A stretch of DNA of 64,000 nucleotides. It comes from Cladorrhinum sp. PSN259. Its lineage: Eukaryota > Ascomycota > Sordariomycetes > Sordariales > Podosporaceae. The first letter of the stretch is position 1. Each line of letters opens with the position of its first letter. Below, piece by piece: positions 19,536-30,509 of this stretch. The translations under genes and the position numbers were made by a program. The stretch lies in NCBI GenBank assembly GCA_033725935.1, contig MU867090.1, positions 62,001 through 126,000 on the forward strand, in the 5' to 3' direction. The notes below the pieces were generated by a model. That model made no database searches and was not told the DNA's origin. It was given only the letters and a program-made list of their open reading frames with translations.

Positions 19536-21805
19536 TTAGTGGACCGAATTTCTGTGGCTGACTCCTCCGCCTTCGTCTGGATTAGGCGGTTTGCTCCCTC
19601 TCCTGCTGAATAATCCTCGTCCAACTCTACTTCCTTTCTTCAAAACTGTCTGACTGCTGGCTTGCAGTTCCTTTTGTCCCCTCAAAGTAGTCAAATCGAC
19701 ATGACTAGACGGGAAGACCCCTGTTTTGCCCTTACTGTTTGTCCCACTCCAACACCAATAATCAGCGTATAAACCTGTACATCACATAGTCAGCATCACT
19801 CCTTCCCTCCCCCATCCTCACTAGCAAAAACACACAAGTGTTGGAACTTACACTGCACATCCCTGATGACCTCCCCCTTCCCAAAACTAACCCACTCGGA
19901 ATTCTTACTCCCCATCCCCGGAGCCTCCCACTTCCACCTTCCAACAACACTCATCCCGCTCTCCCCTCCCCGAGGTACTTCCCCCTCCTGCGGAGCCCTC
20001 AACTCAACAAGTTTAGCAGGAAACGCACCAAAGCACCCATCGTGCCTCCCCAAGCACCATTTCCCCTCCCATTTCTCTGGAAAAATAACACCGACAATAA
20101 CCGCCCCTTCGGCGAATTGCAACATATCCCCTTCCTCGGGATACTTTGGCGGTCTGTGTCTGGGATTCAAATGGTCCTTGATAGCCCTCGCGGTGGGCAG
20201 ACGGTCCACATTCTCCGGAATAGGAACAGGAACAGTCGACGAAGGCAAGTGTAAATCAAACGGCGAAGTATATGCAGGAGGTGGTGGACCGGGCCCGTAT
20301 GATATTGTCAAGCCAGAAATGGCAGGAGATAAAGGCTGCGGATGCCTAGCGAGGTGTCGGAGGAGCGTAGCGGGTGAGAAAAACACCGTCGCGTCATTCT
20401 CTCTTGTGGTAGTCGAGGAGTGTATACACCACAGACAAGCGTATAAAGGCGAATCGGAAGGGGATTGCACGGGAAGATGTGATTTATAGAGGAGTCGAAG
20501 ACGGTAGGAAGGCGTGGGCATCTCGCGGGAGGAGGAGCTGCTGGGGGGTGTACAAGATTGGACCGCGGATGCTGGAGCAAAATAATAAACAGATTAGAAG
20601 GTGAGATACTGGAGATGATTAAATAAATGAAAAGACGACTCACCAGCATTTGATTTATCTGCTTCCACCTCATCCCAGTCGTGAGAGTAAAAACAAGCAC
20701 TGCACTTGCCCACCTTTTCTTCCTCGTCGTCGTCATATCCACCACCATAAGACATTGGAACCATGATTCCGTCCGAGGCACGCATCATGTCTTCACTCTC
20801 CCCGTTTACACACTCGATGCTGTCCCAGTGACCATCCCGACGAAATTTTGTGGCTCCCTTGCAAATACCCCTGAATTTGTGGTAGGTACTATCAGGTCCG
20901 ATCGAGCAGTCGGGGATGCGTGGGTTCGTCCGTCGTCGCATCATAGTGTCTCGATTCGACTTGGTCGAACTGCTTTCACGGAGCATCTCATCCATAAGCA
21001 TCATGCCGTCCTCAATAGCTGGGAGAGGTAGAGCTGTCGGCGTCAACGGTGATGCGGTATCTGTTGGCAGCTCATGAATGTAAGGCGAGTTTGAAGGGTT
21101 GGTCATCAAACCTGACGAGGAGGTTATGCTGTCCCTTGACATGATGGATGCTGTTTTTATTGACCTTGTGCTCGGTGGCCCTGATACCGGTACCGAGTCA
21201 GATATTTGCTGGTTCTGGCTTGCGGATTGGACCGAGGCGTCAAGTGTAATGTCATTGAATCCCTTGGATAACGGACTCAGCGGAGGGGAAGCAGGAGCTG
21301 CTTGCCGTGGTTGGTAGAACCCTCTGTGTGTTGGAAGAGGTGGCAGTGGAGGGAATCCGCCCTTTGGGATCGGCGGAGAAGCTGTTGAAATTGCATCCGG
21401 GTTAAGTCTCTTTGCTGTCTCGATAATATCGAGGGCGAGCGCCTTTGTAGCAGCCTGCAGAGCCGAGTACCGACTTTGACTGAACTCGTCAGGCTTTGTG
21501 ACATCGTCAAAATCCCAGAGAAGCTCCTCGAGTTGGAATCGTCTTCGTTCAATCGAGGCTTGCTGCACCATCATCTCTCTGAAGGCATCCCCATACTTTT
21601 CCACGTGGTCGTCCCAGACGACCTGCAGTCTTTTTAGTGCCCGCTCACCTTCACGGACCAGGGATTGCGCCGCTTTGGCCATGTCATCATAGCGAGCGTG
21701 TCGATCATCGTGGGGTACGGCAGTGGCATTTGCCAGGGCTGCGTTTCCGAGAGTGACAACATCTCTGAAAGGACGTATAAGAAGCTTTTCAGCGTCAACT
21801 CCCAT
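19536..21805 (-). CDS. SH3-domain protein with Pro-rich linker and Cys/His motif
   Basis: Three exons on the minus strand (21805-20644, 20571-19852, 19774-19536) join in phase to 706 residues. The N-terminal 150 residues are helical (MGVDAEKLLIRPFRDVV, then a charged coiled-coil-like segment). A Pro/Ser/Thr-rich linker with PPLPPLP follows, then a Cys pair (KCSAC) and a C-x2-C...H-x3-H-like stretch (ACLWC..LLRHLARHP). Two SH3-like units close the protein: GDMLQFAEGAVIVGVIF..GAFPAKLVEL and, across the last intron, WVSFGKGEVI..GKTGVFPSSHVDL. The last splice completes this SH3 fold, which supports the model. Fungal proteins of this build are probable scaffold or adaptor proteins; the partners are unknown. 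Confidence 0.85.
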
Positions 21806-22827
21806 GATCAGATCAAATATGGAAAGATAAGCACAAAGGAGGTGAGTTTGCGACGGTTGTGTCGTGTGAGCAGAGCTACTCTGTTCCTGAGAAGACGACC
21901 CTTGATGGAGGGATGGGATCAATGCGGGCCGACCCAAACCTCTGGATGCCGCACACGTACATATTGAACCCGATAACTTACCGTCTCCATCATCCGAGTT
22001 ATCGAAGCGACACACTTCAGAGTGCCATCGGTAGTCGAATCGGGCAAAGGGGGCTGATGGGGGAAAGGCAACCTTGAGACATGCCAATGGGGGTTTTAAC
22101 GACCAACCGACCAGGAAAGGGGACCCCCAACATGCCAAACACTGAGTAAGCAGCGAATAGGGAGGGACTGATCGGCCACGGTGCCGTGTGTGTGCCGTTG
22201 CAGGGTGTTGCACAACGACGCGCTTTTCTTTTTCTGGTCTTGGTCAACATCAGCTTGCCAAGACCACGTGGGCCATTCTGTTCGCTCTCGTTTGACGGCT
22301 CACAGCTCACATCATGCATTGTTGCATTTTCGCCCATGTCTAGCGACGGCAATTTTTACGTTGGGTCAAATTTCAATCCCGCAAAAAAACCGCGGCTTGT
22401 GCCTCGTGTTCCGATGTTGAGTGGATACCCCCTTCAATATCACAGCATATTCATCTCCCTCTGCTCTGTGGCGCGCTTCGGTCAACGACTCCAGCGCAGC
22501 TCCCACACCAAGGGACGCCATGTGACGCCATAATTGTTCGAGGCGTCGGTGGTGCCAGCCCCTTGGTATCACCCAGGCCCATAATTCATGTGTGATTGGT
22601 GCCTGGGGGCCACATGGGGATGGTAATGTACTGAAAATCTAGACCTGCTCATGAAGTCAGCTTTGCTTGAATATATTGAACTGCTTCTGCCCCCCACGGA
22701 CAGAAGCACCAAAACATGTTTGATCATCCTCGCTGAGAAAATTCTCGGTTCTGCTCTTTTCTTCCCTTCTTCATGTTGTTGTGAAGTGTTGTTCCTGGCA
22801 CTCCAGTCCAGGCTCCTCCAACCGATC
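21806..22827. other. Divergent intergenic region
   Basis: Shared promoter region of the SH3 gene (minus) and the transporter (plus). The frame of the SH3 gene remains open to 22213 upstream of its ATG but is low-information. No other gene is seen. Confidence 0.5.
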
Positions 22828-24510
22828 ATGAGAATACTCGACGACCTCGTGCAGGGCCTCAGGGCGTTCACGCCCCAGGAGCGGAGGAACATTGCCATTT
22901 ACATCCTGGGTATCATGGTGTACAAGTTTGGACTCGAAGCTTTTAACGGATCCATTGTTGCGCTGGCGACCAATCGATATGACTTTGAATCAGCCCGCGA
23001 CAAGACGCCAAGCCGGACCTTTCAGCGTGTCGGCCTCCTCACCGGCCTCAATCAGGCCTTCCAATGCATCGGCTCTATCCTTATCGGTCCCCTCGTCAAG
23101 CGGTATCCTACCAAGAACGTCCTGGCATGTGCTGTCTTGATCTTTGGTTTGTGCTCGGCCCTGTTGCTCATCATTGACGGTGCCACAGGCGGGACGTTTA
23201 TGCCCGCCAAATTCCGTGGCAACGGCAACCACCCGGAGAATGAGTGGCCCTACTACGGCACCTATAACACCGACGCTATGATTCCCGTATACTGCATCAG
23301 CGGCATAGCTTATGGCATGGTCGAGCTCATCCGGCGTGTGATCCCTCGTGATATCGTCGGCGGCAATGTGCAGAAGCTGCGCAAGATGGACTCCATCGTC
23401 CATATCTTTTACGAAGTCACCGGCACTGCGGGCGCTTTCATCACCGGTCTTGTCATCATCCCCCAGCTCGGCAACAACATGGCCTTTATCATCACTCCCG
23501 TGTGTTTCTCCTTCGCCGCCACCATCTGGTTCTTCATCTCAGAACTCAACCATCGAAAAGCAACGAAACCAAAGAAGCTGAACAGCAACCGTCGTCCTGC
23601 CTATTGGAGAGCCGCATTCCACGCCATATACCTCTTTGGCGAGTCCATCTTTGTTGGTGCTCGTCTCTTGTTCACTTCGCGCAAATTCATCTGGCTCGTG
23701 CCAGGGTACGCCGTCGCTTTGTATGCCCATCGGTACCTCGAGAATGGTATCGCGCCTCAGGTGGCTCGTCGGTATCTCGGCGATTCCGCATGGGCGCAGA
23801 TCATGGTCGGCGGCTCCAACATGGGCGAATTGTTGGGCGCCCTGTGCGTCTTGTTGTTCAGCAATGCTGTAAACACTCCCATCCCTTGGTTGAGGTTGGA
23901 TGCCTTGATGCTGCTCATCACTTGGTACATACCCTTTTGGCGACCACCACAGGGCCAAGTAGGCCAGGCGTGGATTGTTGCGGCGACATTCACCCCGATC
24001 TCGTTTGGTTGGGCCGCAGGCGACGTGTCTCTGGCCGCGTATATTCAGGCGTCGTTGGCGAGATTGGAGTCGAAGAATAAGAATGTATCGGCGTTGGGTG
24101 CCGTCATGGCCTTTTTGTATTCGTTTTACATCGTCACGTATGCGATCTTGGGCACGGTGCTGGGCAACTACCTAGATGGGGTATATAATAAAACAGGCGG
24201 ATTGGAGGGTGGCGGAAGGATTGATGAGGGCTTGGTGTTCACCGTGGGGGTGCAATTTACCCTCATTGGTGTCATGGTGCTAGCGGCAACGTTCGTGCCG
24301 AGGGGCGCATTGGCGTTCAATCCAAAGATGCTTTCGGAAGAGAAGCTTGACGAGGAGGAGCGATCGGTTGAAGGTGTGGATGGCGTAGTAGAGGAACATC
24401 AACTGCCGGAGATGACTGTCGACAAGGATTTAATGGCGAAAAAGAGTTCAACCATCAGCGATGATGGATCGGAGCCTCATGTGGAAAAGAGGGTGAATGA
24501 GATGTTGTAG
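22828..24510 (+). CDS. Major-facilitator-type transporter
   Basis: A single exon of 560 residues from the ATG at 22828 (MRILDDLVQGLRAFTPQERR). An upstream in-frame ATG at 22651 would add 59 residues and is less likely, because the cytosolic charged N-terminus right before the first helix is normal for the fold. About twelve hydrophobic helices are visible, including IAIYILGIMVYKFGLEAF, a cytosolic loop between helices 2 and 3 with PLVKRYPTKN, and a second-half repeat with ARLLFTSRKFIWLVPGY. A long loop after helix 4 (GGTFMPAKFRGNGNHPENEW) and an acidic cytosolic tail are distinctive. The substrate is not indicated. Confidence 0.8.
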   Translation: MRILDDLVQGLRAFTPQERRNIAIYILGIMVYKFGLEAFNGSIVALATNRYDFESARDKTPSRTFQRVGLLTGLNQAFQCIGSILIGPLVKRYPTKNVLACAVLIFGLCSALLLIIDGATGGTFMPAKFRGNGNHPENEWPYYGTYNTDAMIPVYCISGIAYGMVELIRRVIPRDIVGGNVQKLRKMDSIVHIFYEVTGTAGAFITGLVIIPQLGNNMAFIITPVCFSFAATIWFFISELNHRKATKPKKLNSNRRPAYWRAAFHAIYLFGESIFVGARLLFTSRKFIWLVPGYAVALYAHRYLENGIAPQVARRYLGDSAWAQIMVGGSNMGELLGALCVLLFSNAVNTPIPWLRLDALMLLITWYIPFWRPPQGQVGQAWIVAATFTPISFGWAAGDVSLAAYIQASLARLESKNKNVSALGAVMAFLYSFYIVTYAILGTVLGNYLDGVYNKTGGLEGGGRIDEGLVFTVGVQFTLIGVMVLAATFVPRGALAFNPKMLSEEKLDEEERSVEGVDGVVEEHQLPEMTVDKDLMAKKSSTISDDGSEPHVEKRVNEML

Positions 24511-25254
24511 GAGTGTAGGATAACCAGATTCGATAGGGCAAAAAAGTATCTTTCTAGAAGTGGGTTTAACCGCCGCTTTGACTTCCAGCGGGTCTCTCAA
24601 ATTAACAAAATTAACGGTCGACTGTGCTCTTGCTGCTTCCCACTAGGAGCCAAGTACCTCCCTTTCCATGGCACTTGCCGTTGTTGGCTGATTTGCCCCA
24701 CGGACCACTGAAAGCACAGCGCTTGAACCTCTGAAGTCACGGTTCTCAAGAGTTCCCGTTGAGCTGCATGTGAATGGATGCTGTACCCACTGCAATGACG
24801 TTGCCTTGTCCTTAACCTGTCCGTAAGGGACTTCAATGATCTACAAGTACGTCGCAACGGAGTAGGGATGCATTCATAGTGTGTTGATTCAGCAAGGCCA
24901 TTCAAATCCACGATCTTGCTATTGTCGACAGGTATGATCTCTCCCGTCTCGGATCAATAGGATATTGTAACTTTATCTGCTGTTCAAATACCTGCAAATT
25001 CTTGGTTGCATTAAAGACTTCAATTTCACTTCTGTAGACCACAGCAGCAGTCCCCATCCACCTCCCGTTTTAACCACAAATCAACCAACGTCGTCGCCGT
25101 CCCATTGCCGATACCCCAGTACATATGCACAAATCCTTCTGTACCGGTTGCCTGCATTCAGTCAATCGTTCCAGTCCTTCACCCCGAGCAGACATTCAGC
25201 TCCGTCACCCGCGTGTATCTTTGTCCTCAACACCATCACCACCGGTCAGTCATA
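24511..25254. other. Intergenic
   Basis: 3' flank of the transporter and promoter/leader of the repeat microprotein. No gene is supported. Confidence 0.5.
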
Positions 25255-25464
25255 ATGGCGTACGAGGGCAACGTCACGGACCTCCTACTTTCTAACACTA
25301 CGAATCTGTCGGGCAAAGCTCTCGCCGAGGGAGCGTACACAAATAACGTGGTCGATTTGACCCCAGACAACACCACGAATTCTCGTTGCAATGACGACTG
25401 TGTCGCTAGCATAAGTATTGCTAGATCAATAATTAAATACTCCGGTACTAATCTCAATCAATAA
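25255..25464 (+). CDS. Small repeat protein, paralog of the gene at 7367
   Basis: The ATG at 25255 encodes MAYEGNVTDLLLSNTTNLSG followed by AYTNNVVDLTPDNTTNS, two copies of the same motif found three times in the gene at 7367. The unspliced frame gives 69 residues. A GT..AG intron ending at 25467 (CTAATCTCAATCAATAACAG, with a TACTAAT branch point) is likely, so the real C-terminus probably lies within about 25468-25590; two phases give plausible tails and I cannot choose. No signal peptide, no cysteines in the repeats, no known family. The common start (MAY), repeat spacing and same orientation argue for common descent of the two genes. Confidence 0.55.
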   Translation: MAYEGNVTDLLLSNTTNLSGKALAEGAYTNNVVDLTPDNTTNSRCNDDCVASISIARSIIKYSGTNLNQ

Positions 25465-25765
25465 CAGTCCATCAGGTTACAAAGGCGGACAAGGATACTG
25501 GGGCCCAGTCAAACACGAAGGATTGGGAGAATAAGGACGTAAAGAATAGGAAGGGAACAAGACAACCGGGATGTGTGTCTCAAAACTAGACGTGAATTAT
25601 CTTAGAGGGACGTCAAAATAAAATCTCAAAGTCGGTTAGGCCTGCCAATCACTTCTTGGAAAAGTTGAACCTTGATACATTCATTATTACTTTACCCAAG
25701 TAAAGCACGTTTTCAGTCTATTATCGTTTCATTCCTCATCTTCTATATCTCATACTTTTCCCAAT
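25465..25765. other. 3' part of the repeat gene and spacer
   Basis: Probably includes the last exon of the gene starting at 25255; the rest is AT-rich convergent spacer. Confidence 0.35.
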
Positions 25766-27332
25766 TCACAAAACCTGCGCCTTCACCTCATCCGCCAACT
25801 TATCCAACTCCTTAACGGTTAGCTGAGGCCCAGCGATGTATGTTTCTTCGTTCTCCTTTACGCCATCATCACTTTCAGACTCAAGCTCTGTATTAGTAGT
25901 AGTAACATCATGACTCAGCAGCGCAACGCTCGAATCCTTCCACAGCTCCAGTCCCCGAGTCCGGCCGCTCCTGTGCACCACAATCACAAAAAATATCACA
26001 GACATGATCTGCACGATGAGCGGGGGAGCCAACCAGTCCCACCGCACCAGGATGTGCATGACCTGGTATCCACTCACCCCAGTATATTGTTTTTCGACTC
26101 TCTGCTATTGGCGGTGGGCCACTGGACTGCTACGCCGAGCTCGAGAGGGATAGTCTCCTGCTTGCCAATGCGGAATGATGTGTCGTTGTCGGCCTTGACT
26201 TCAGAGTATCGGTACGCCACGAGGGTGATGTCGCATTCTGTGATGTTTTTGTACCGCGGTTGGTTGCTAGACCGGAAGGGAAAACTGGAGTTGCCCCTGT
26301 AAACGGCGATGCGGGCGATTCTGGGCTTCATGGTGTAGGTGGTGCGGTTCGCGTCCGCCTTGGACCACAAGAGAGATCGACTGCCGACGACGACGAGAGG
26401 GTGCTCATCCCCCCCTGCAGGGATGTTGAGATCTAGGCCGACGCGTCCCGGGGTGGTCACATTGTATTGGGTCCTTCCGTCGCGGAGATTGTTGCTGGCC
26501 TCCCAGTGACGGAACGTTTCGGCCGTCACGTCGGTGCAGTTGCTCTGGAAGCCGAGCGAGACGTAACTGTCCAGCCACTTGCAGGTTTCGGAAGGGCAGC
26601 TGAATGCGGGCCGTGAGGTGAGGTTGAAGAGTCCATTGTAAATCGCCGCTTGCATGGCAATGTCAACAGTCTCGGCTACAAGTCACGCCATTGTTAGCAG
26701 AAAGATCAAGCACCAACAACTCGAATGAAATGATGAGACTTACAATCAGGGCTGTCCAAAGGCTTGTACCAGTCGGCGTAGATACTCCCGCGCGCCCCTC
26801 CCTCGTAACGACGTGCAATCGGGAAGGACGCTTTCCCATCCTCGACCCAATCCGGGCGTGAAGTAAGGTTCAGTATCTGCTGGACTGAGGGCTCGAGTGC
26901 CAAGGAGAGAATAGTCGTCACTGCGCCAAGGCTCGCCAGCATCAACGGCCCCTTTGCGAGAATAAGAAAAAGCGCCCCGTTGGGTCCCCGGCTGGCGTGG
27001 TCGAGCAGGTTGAAATCTGACAATTTCCTTGCATCTGCTTTGAAGTATATCCACTTGTACTGGCTGATGCAGGCGGCGAGGGCGAGGGCGGTCGTTGATT
27101 TGGATATCGTCGTTAGGATTGAGAGTGTCGCGGGAAGACTGATGTAGGGTACGGCCCACTCTCCCAAAGGACGATTCTTCATGACGAAGAGAAGCAAAGC
27201 GATGCACAATGTACAACACAGACTGACCCCCACCGCCAGGGTTTCTCTCCACCACCCTCTGATCCATGATTGAGGATTGGGCCTGCCATTCTCATCATTC
27301 GGGTTCTTGGGGTAAAGAGAGTCTGTGTCCAT
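25766..27332 (-). CDS. DUF3176 family membrane protein with apparent frameshift
   Basis: Exon 1 (27332-26744) encodes the typical DUF3176 start: a Trp-rich segment (WIRGWWRETLAVGVSLCC), two membrane helices and ISKSTTALALAACISQYKW. A 68-base intron follows (acceptor at 26676). Exon 2 encodes an extracellular glycosylated domain with a cysteine motif (FSCPSETCKW). The frame then stops at 26074, while the C-terminal membrane helix and tail (SGYQVMHILVRWDWL, IVQIMSVIFFVIVV) continue to 25766 in the next frame. The switch falls at a run of five A on the minus strand (26090-26094): one more A would make the frame continuous. This is either an assembly error or a real inactivating deletion. The function of DUF3176 proteins is unknown. 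Confidence 0.75.
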
Positions 27333-28600
27333 GATGGATAAACAATATGAAAAGAAATGAAGCCATTGAGAAAGTCGTGATCATTCCATTACTTGCATTG
27401 GTACTTATCTGAATCTTCACGGCTCTACCAGGCAGATGTTTACCTACACAAAGTGTGCATCGACAAAGACATAGCCACGATGGTTCAATGAAGCAGACTG
27501 TGTAAACTGTTTCGTGAGCCGCCACGGTGATGCAAAGGAGGAAGCTCTAAGCGCCATCGAAAGACTTGGAGTGGTTTGATTGGTCGGTTGCGGAACCGCA
27601 CTCCCAAAAGGGGAAATATTGTGTTTTCTTGGCTGGCGTTTAAACCTCAAACTAAACGAACTGTAAGCATTGCTGTATTTTTCTGGCCATTAATTCTATT
27701 TCCATCCCAACAGGATTTTGCACCCGCCATTAAGGTTTGAATACTGAAGTTACTTCTGGCGTTGGATGGAGGAACTTCGCAGGACGGGTCGGCCGCGAGT
27801 TGAAACAGGGAATTTAGCGACCCGGCACCCAGAGCTTGTGATATCTGCAATTGCGGCAAAGAATACATGTCCGAAAACAACCACGAGGAAGGCCTCTTCG
27901 CTTGTGTCTCCGAATCGAACCCTGGACTTGGTACAGATCTTTTGCAGCCTCGTCACCGCATTCTTGGGTGCGATATCATCTGATGCTATGATTGCTGGTA
28001 GGGCCCTCCCTTGCGGAGCCAAAGCATGTTGACTTGTTGAAGCCTGTATTTTGCTGCTATCAGCACACCGTGCCCCAAGTAGGGAGTTGTGGTTATGGTA
28101 CTGAACTCACCGGCGGCATTTCTGAGAAAGGTCGATTCGATTCCGTGTGACCAGGCGAAGGGTATCGACGACCGAAGCGACCTGGCACTCGAGGTTAGAA
28201 TTGACAAAGCTGAAAGAGAAATCGTGCTGAATGTAACTTACTTTGTCATCATCCTTCACGATGACATTGGTGTCGACCTCACGAAATGGTAAGGCCATCT
28301 TGAATGAGTGAATGGTGCAGATGCACCGACTCGCTGAATGTCAGAGCAAGGTTAACTGCGGTCAACAAGAGACTTCGGGATCGCTCCGATCAACCTTCTG
28401 ACCAACATCAACCACGCAAGTCTTGTAATCAGCCGAGGTAAACCTCGACTACGTTCCCTACAGCCAGGGCAATGTCCAGATGATCGACTACTCTTGTGGC
28501 TTGGCTTGGATGCCGAACCATTGCCTCCAAGAATGGTCGGGGAAGATGGCAGAGGCAACTCTGCCGCAGTGCATGAACTTCATGCTCACAGTTTGAAGGT
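27333..28600. other. Unresolved region with gene fragments on both strands
   Basis: On the minus strand a short model starts at 28298 (MALPFREVDTNVIVKDDDK) with plausible GTAAGT..CAG and GTGAGT..CAG introns, but it ends within about 60 residues. On the plus strand, after a possible acceptor near 28431, a 50-residue stretch reads like protein (LDYVPYSQGNVQMIDYSCG..) and stops at 28596. I recognise no family in either. They may be remains of older genes. Confidence 0.3.
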
Positions 28601-30509
28601 CGAAATCAGCCTTGACGGCTGGGTAACCCGAGACGGGGGAGATGGAGAAGGCGGTGCCGAGCTGGGTGCTGTCAAATAGTGAGTCCTCTCACAATATGAG
28701 ACAAGCACAAGTATCCTAATTGTCGCTTCCCAAACGGAAAATAAACAAGAAGAAGAGAAGAAGAGGAGAGGGAAGAGAATTATCTGCAGGTGTTTTCACT
28801 GTCGACTTGAAGAAAGAAAATCGCAAATTCTAAGCAAATAGCGACACTTTTAAAGCCACGCACCAAAAAGGGACGTACCTCAACACAATCGAACTTAGCC
28901 GATCATGGTTGTCGTTGTTGTTGGTTGAGATGCAAGAAAGACTCTCGAGGAAGTTGAGGAGTCGGGAGTCGGGATAGGGGGAAGAGAAAGGATGGAAGAG
29001 AATAAATGGTGCGAAAAAAACAGTCGACCCGCCGACCTAGGTGCAGGTGATTTGGCCGGGTGAGTGAATTGCAGCAGAAGTAGGTAAGGTACCGAGGGTA
29101 CCAAGTTGGCGTCAAGACACGGGAGACACGCGGGGCCTCGCCAGACACAGCAGTATCCAATTCTCTCAGAGCATGCTTTACACAGTCCCGGTTGGAGAAT
29201 TTCTTTCACGAGGTGGGCTTGTGAAAAGATTGGCCAGTGATTCTACAGTTTGGTACTTTTTAGGCGATTCTTGTATCGGGCTATCTGTCTAATTTTCATA
29301 ATGCTCAATAGATTACTTGGGAATTTTAATCTGGTGGTTATTATCGTAGTCATGTTTAGGTTAGTTATGTTTATTCCCCTGAATGAATACATTCCCGGTC
29401 AGTCATAAGGTAACCTGGAGAAAATCAAGGTCAGGCTCTTGCAAAGGCACTATCAATTCCTCACTCAGAATATACAGTTATCTATTAGTGTTCGTGACGT
29501 AGGACCCCTGAAAAAAGAAAATTAAATTAATTACGATTAAAATAAAAGCAGTTATCTCCTCTGATAATGTAGAGACTCGTAAGATGTGCAGTTGAGAATG
29601 ATATAGCTAGACTTGATGACACTTAATATTTGGGCGGTCTTCGGCTTAAAATGCAAACTTCGTTCTATAAGACAAAGGTATTAGCTTTCTCGCGAGAGTG
29701 AGACTGGTTACCGTTTGATTTTCGCGATATAAGGTATCAGGAGCCAGCAGATGGGTGGCCTCAATGAAGTGTCGCAGGATCTGGACGGTGATATGCTCCG
29801 TTTCTTGAGAAGTTCTTGAACTAGCCGGATTTTATTATTACGTCCCGGCTATATGTAACGCTTCCTACTGGTCTAGATCTTATCCAACTGGAATTAGAGA
29901 CTATCGGATTTTATCCCGATTAAGTGAAGGCTTATGTGGAAAAAGCCTTTACCGATCCAGAAACGGGCGAAACGGAACCGGAAAAGTCAGACAGGATCCA
30001 GTCGTACCTCCAAAAGTCTAGCGAAGCGATTCCCGAGATTCCTCCTTATGGGATACTCACAGGGACCGACGTAGAGGGCCGGAGGACCGTAAGACCAAGA
30101 ACAAAGCAGGCTACGCCAAAATTCAGTTTTGCGGAGACGAACGTTATAGGCTTGAGTTTTTCTGTATCGACGTATGCTGCATCGACAACTCCGACGGCGT
30201 CGACCTAGTCATCTTCAGACCTAACGGTTTCAAAATCGGAGAAGGCCTCACGGGATGAAATTTTCAAATATCATCTCCGGTTTCGCAGTGCTGGACTTGT
30301 TCCGGGCAGGGGGTAATATTGCATGACGCTATTCCACAACGGTGTGCTCAGCAAGCTGATTGCCCTTGCGGCGTCACCACAGCCGCACCGGGCCTCGGCA
30401 CGTGGTCACCTTCGCCTGAAAATTATCTAGAGCGCAGCAGCTGCGCAAGAAACCTCTGCATCTTCAACCATTAAGACTCGCTTCCAGCAAAGACGCCCTA
30501 GATTCAGAA
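28601..30509. other. AT-rich, gene-poor stretch before the membrane HET gene
   Basis: 1.9 kb without a supported gene. Composition from about 29200 to 29900 is AT-rich with many TA steps. A 94-codon plus-strand frame (29924-30208; MKAYVEKAFTDPETGETEPE..) is unrecognised and could be a transposon fragment. Confidence 0.4.

Noticed and set aside
21806..22213. Upstream extension of the SH3 protein
   Set aside because: The conserved-looking protein begins at the ATG at 21805; the upstream frame has no family-like sequence.
25916..26077. A GTGAGT..CAG intron that would remove the frameshifted part of the DUF3176 gene
   Set aside because: It would delete the conserved C-terminal membrane helix; a one-base indel at the A5 run explains the data better.
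28895..29209. 104-codon minus-strand frame with Cys near its start
   Set aside because: Mostly Ser/Pro/Thr low-complexity from CT-rich leader-like DNA; no domain.
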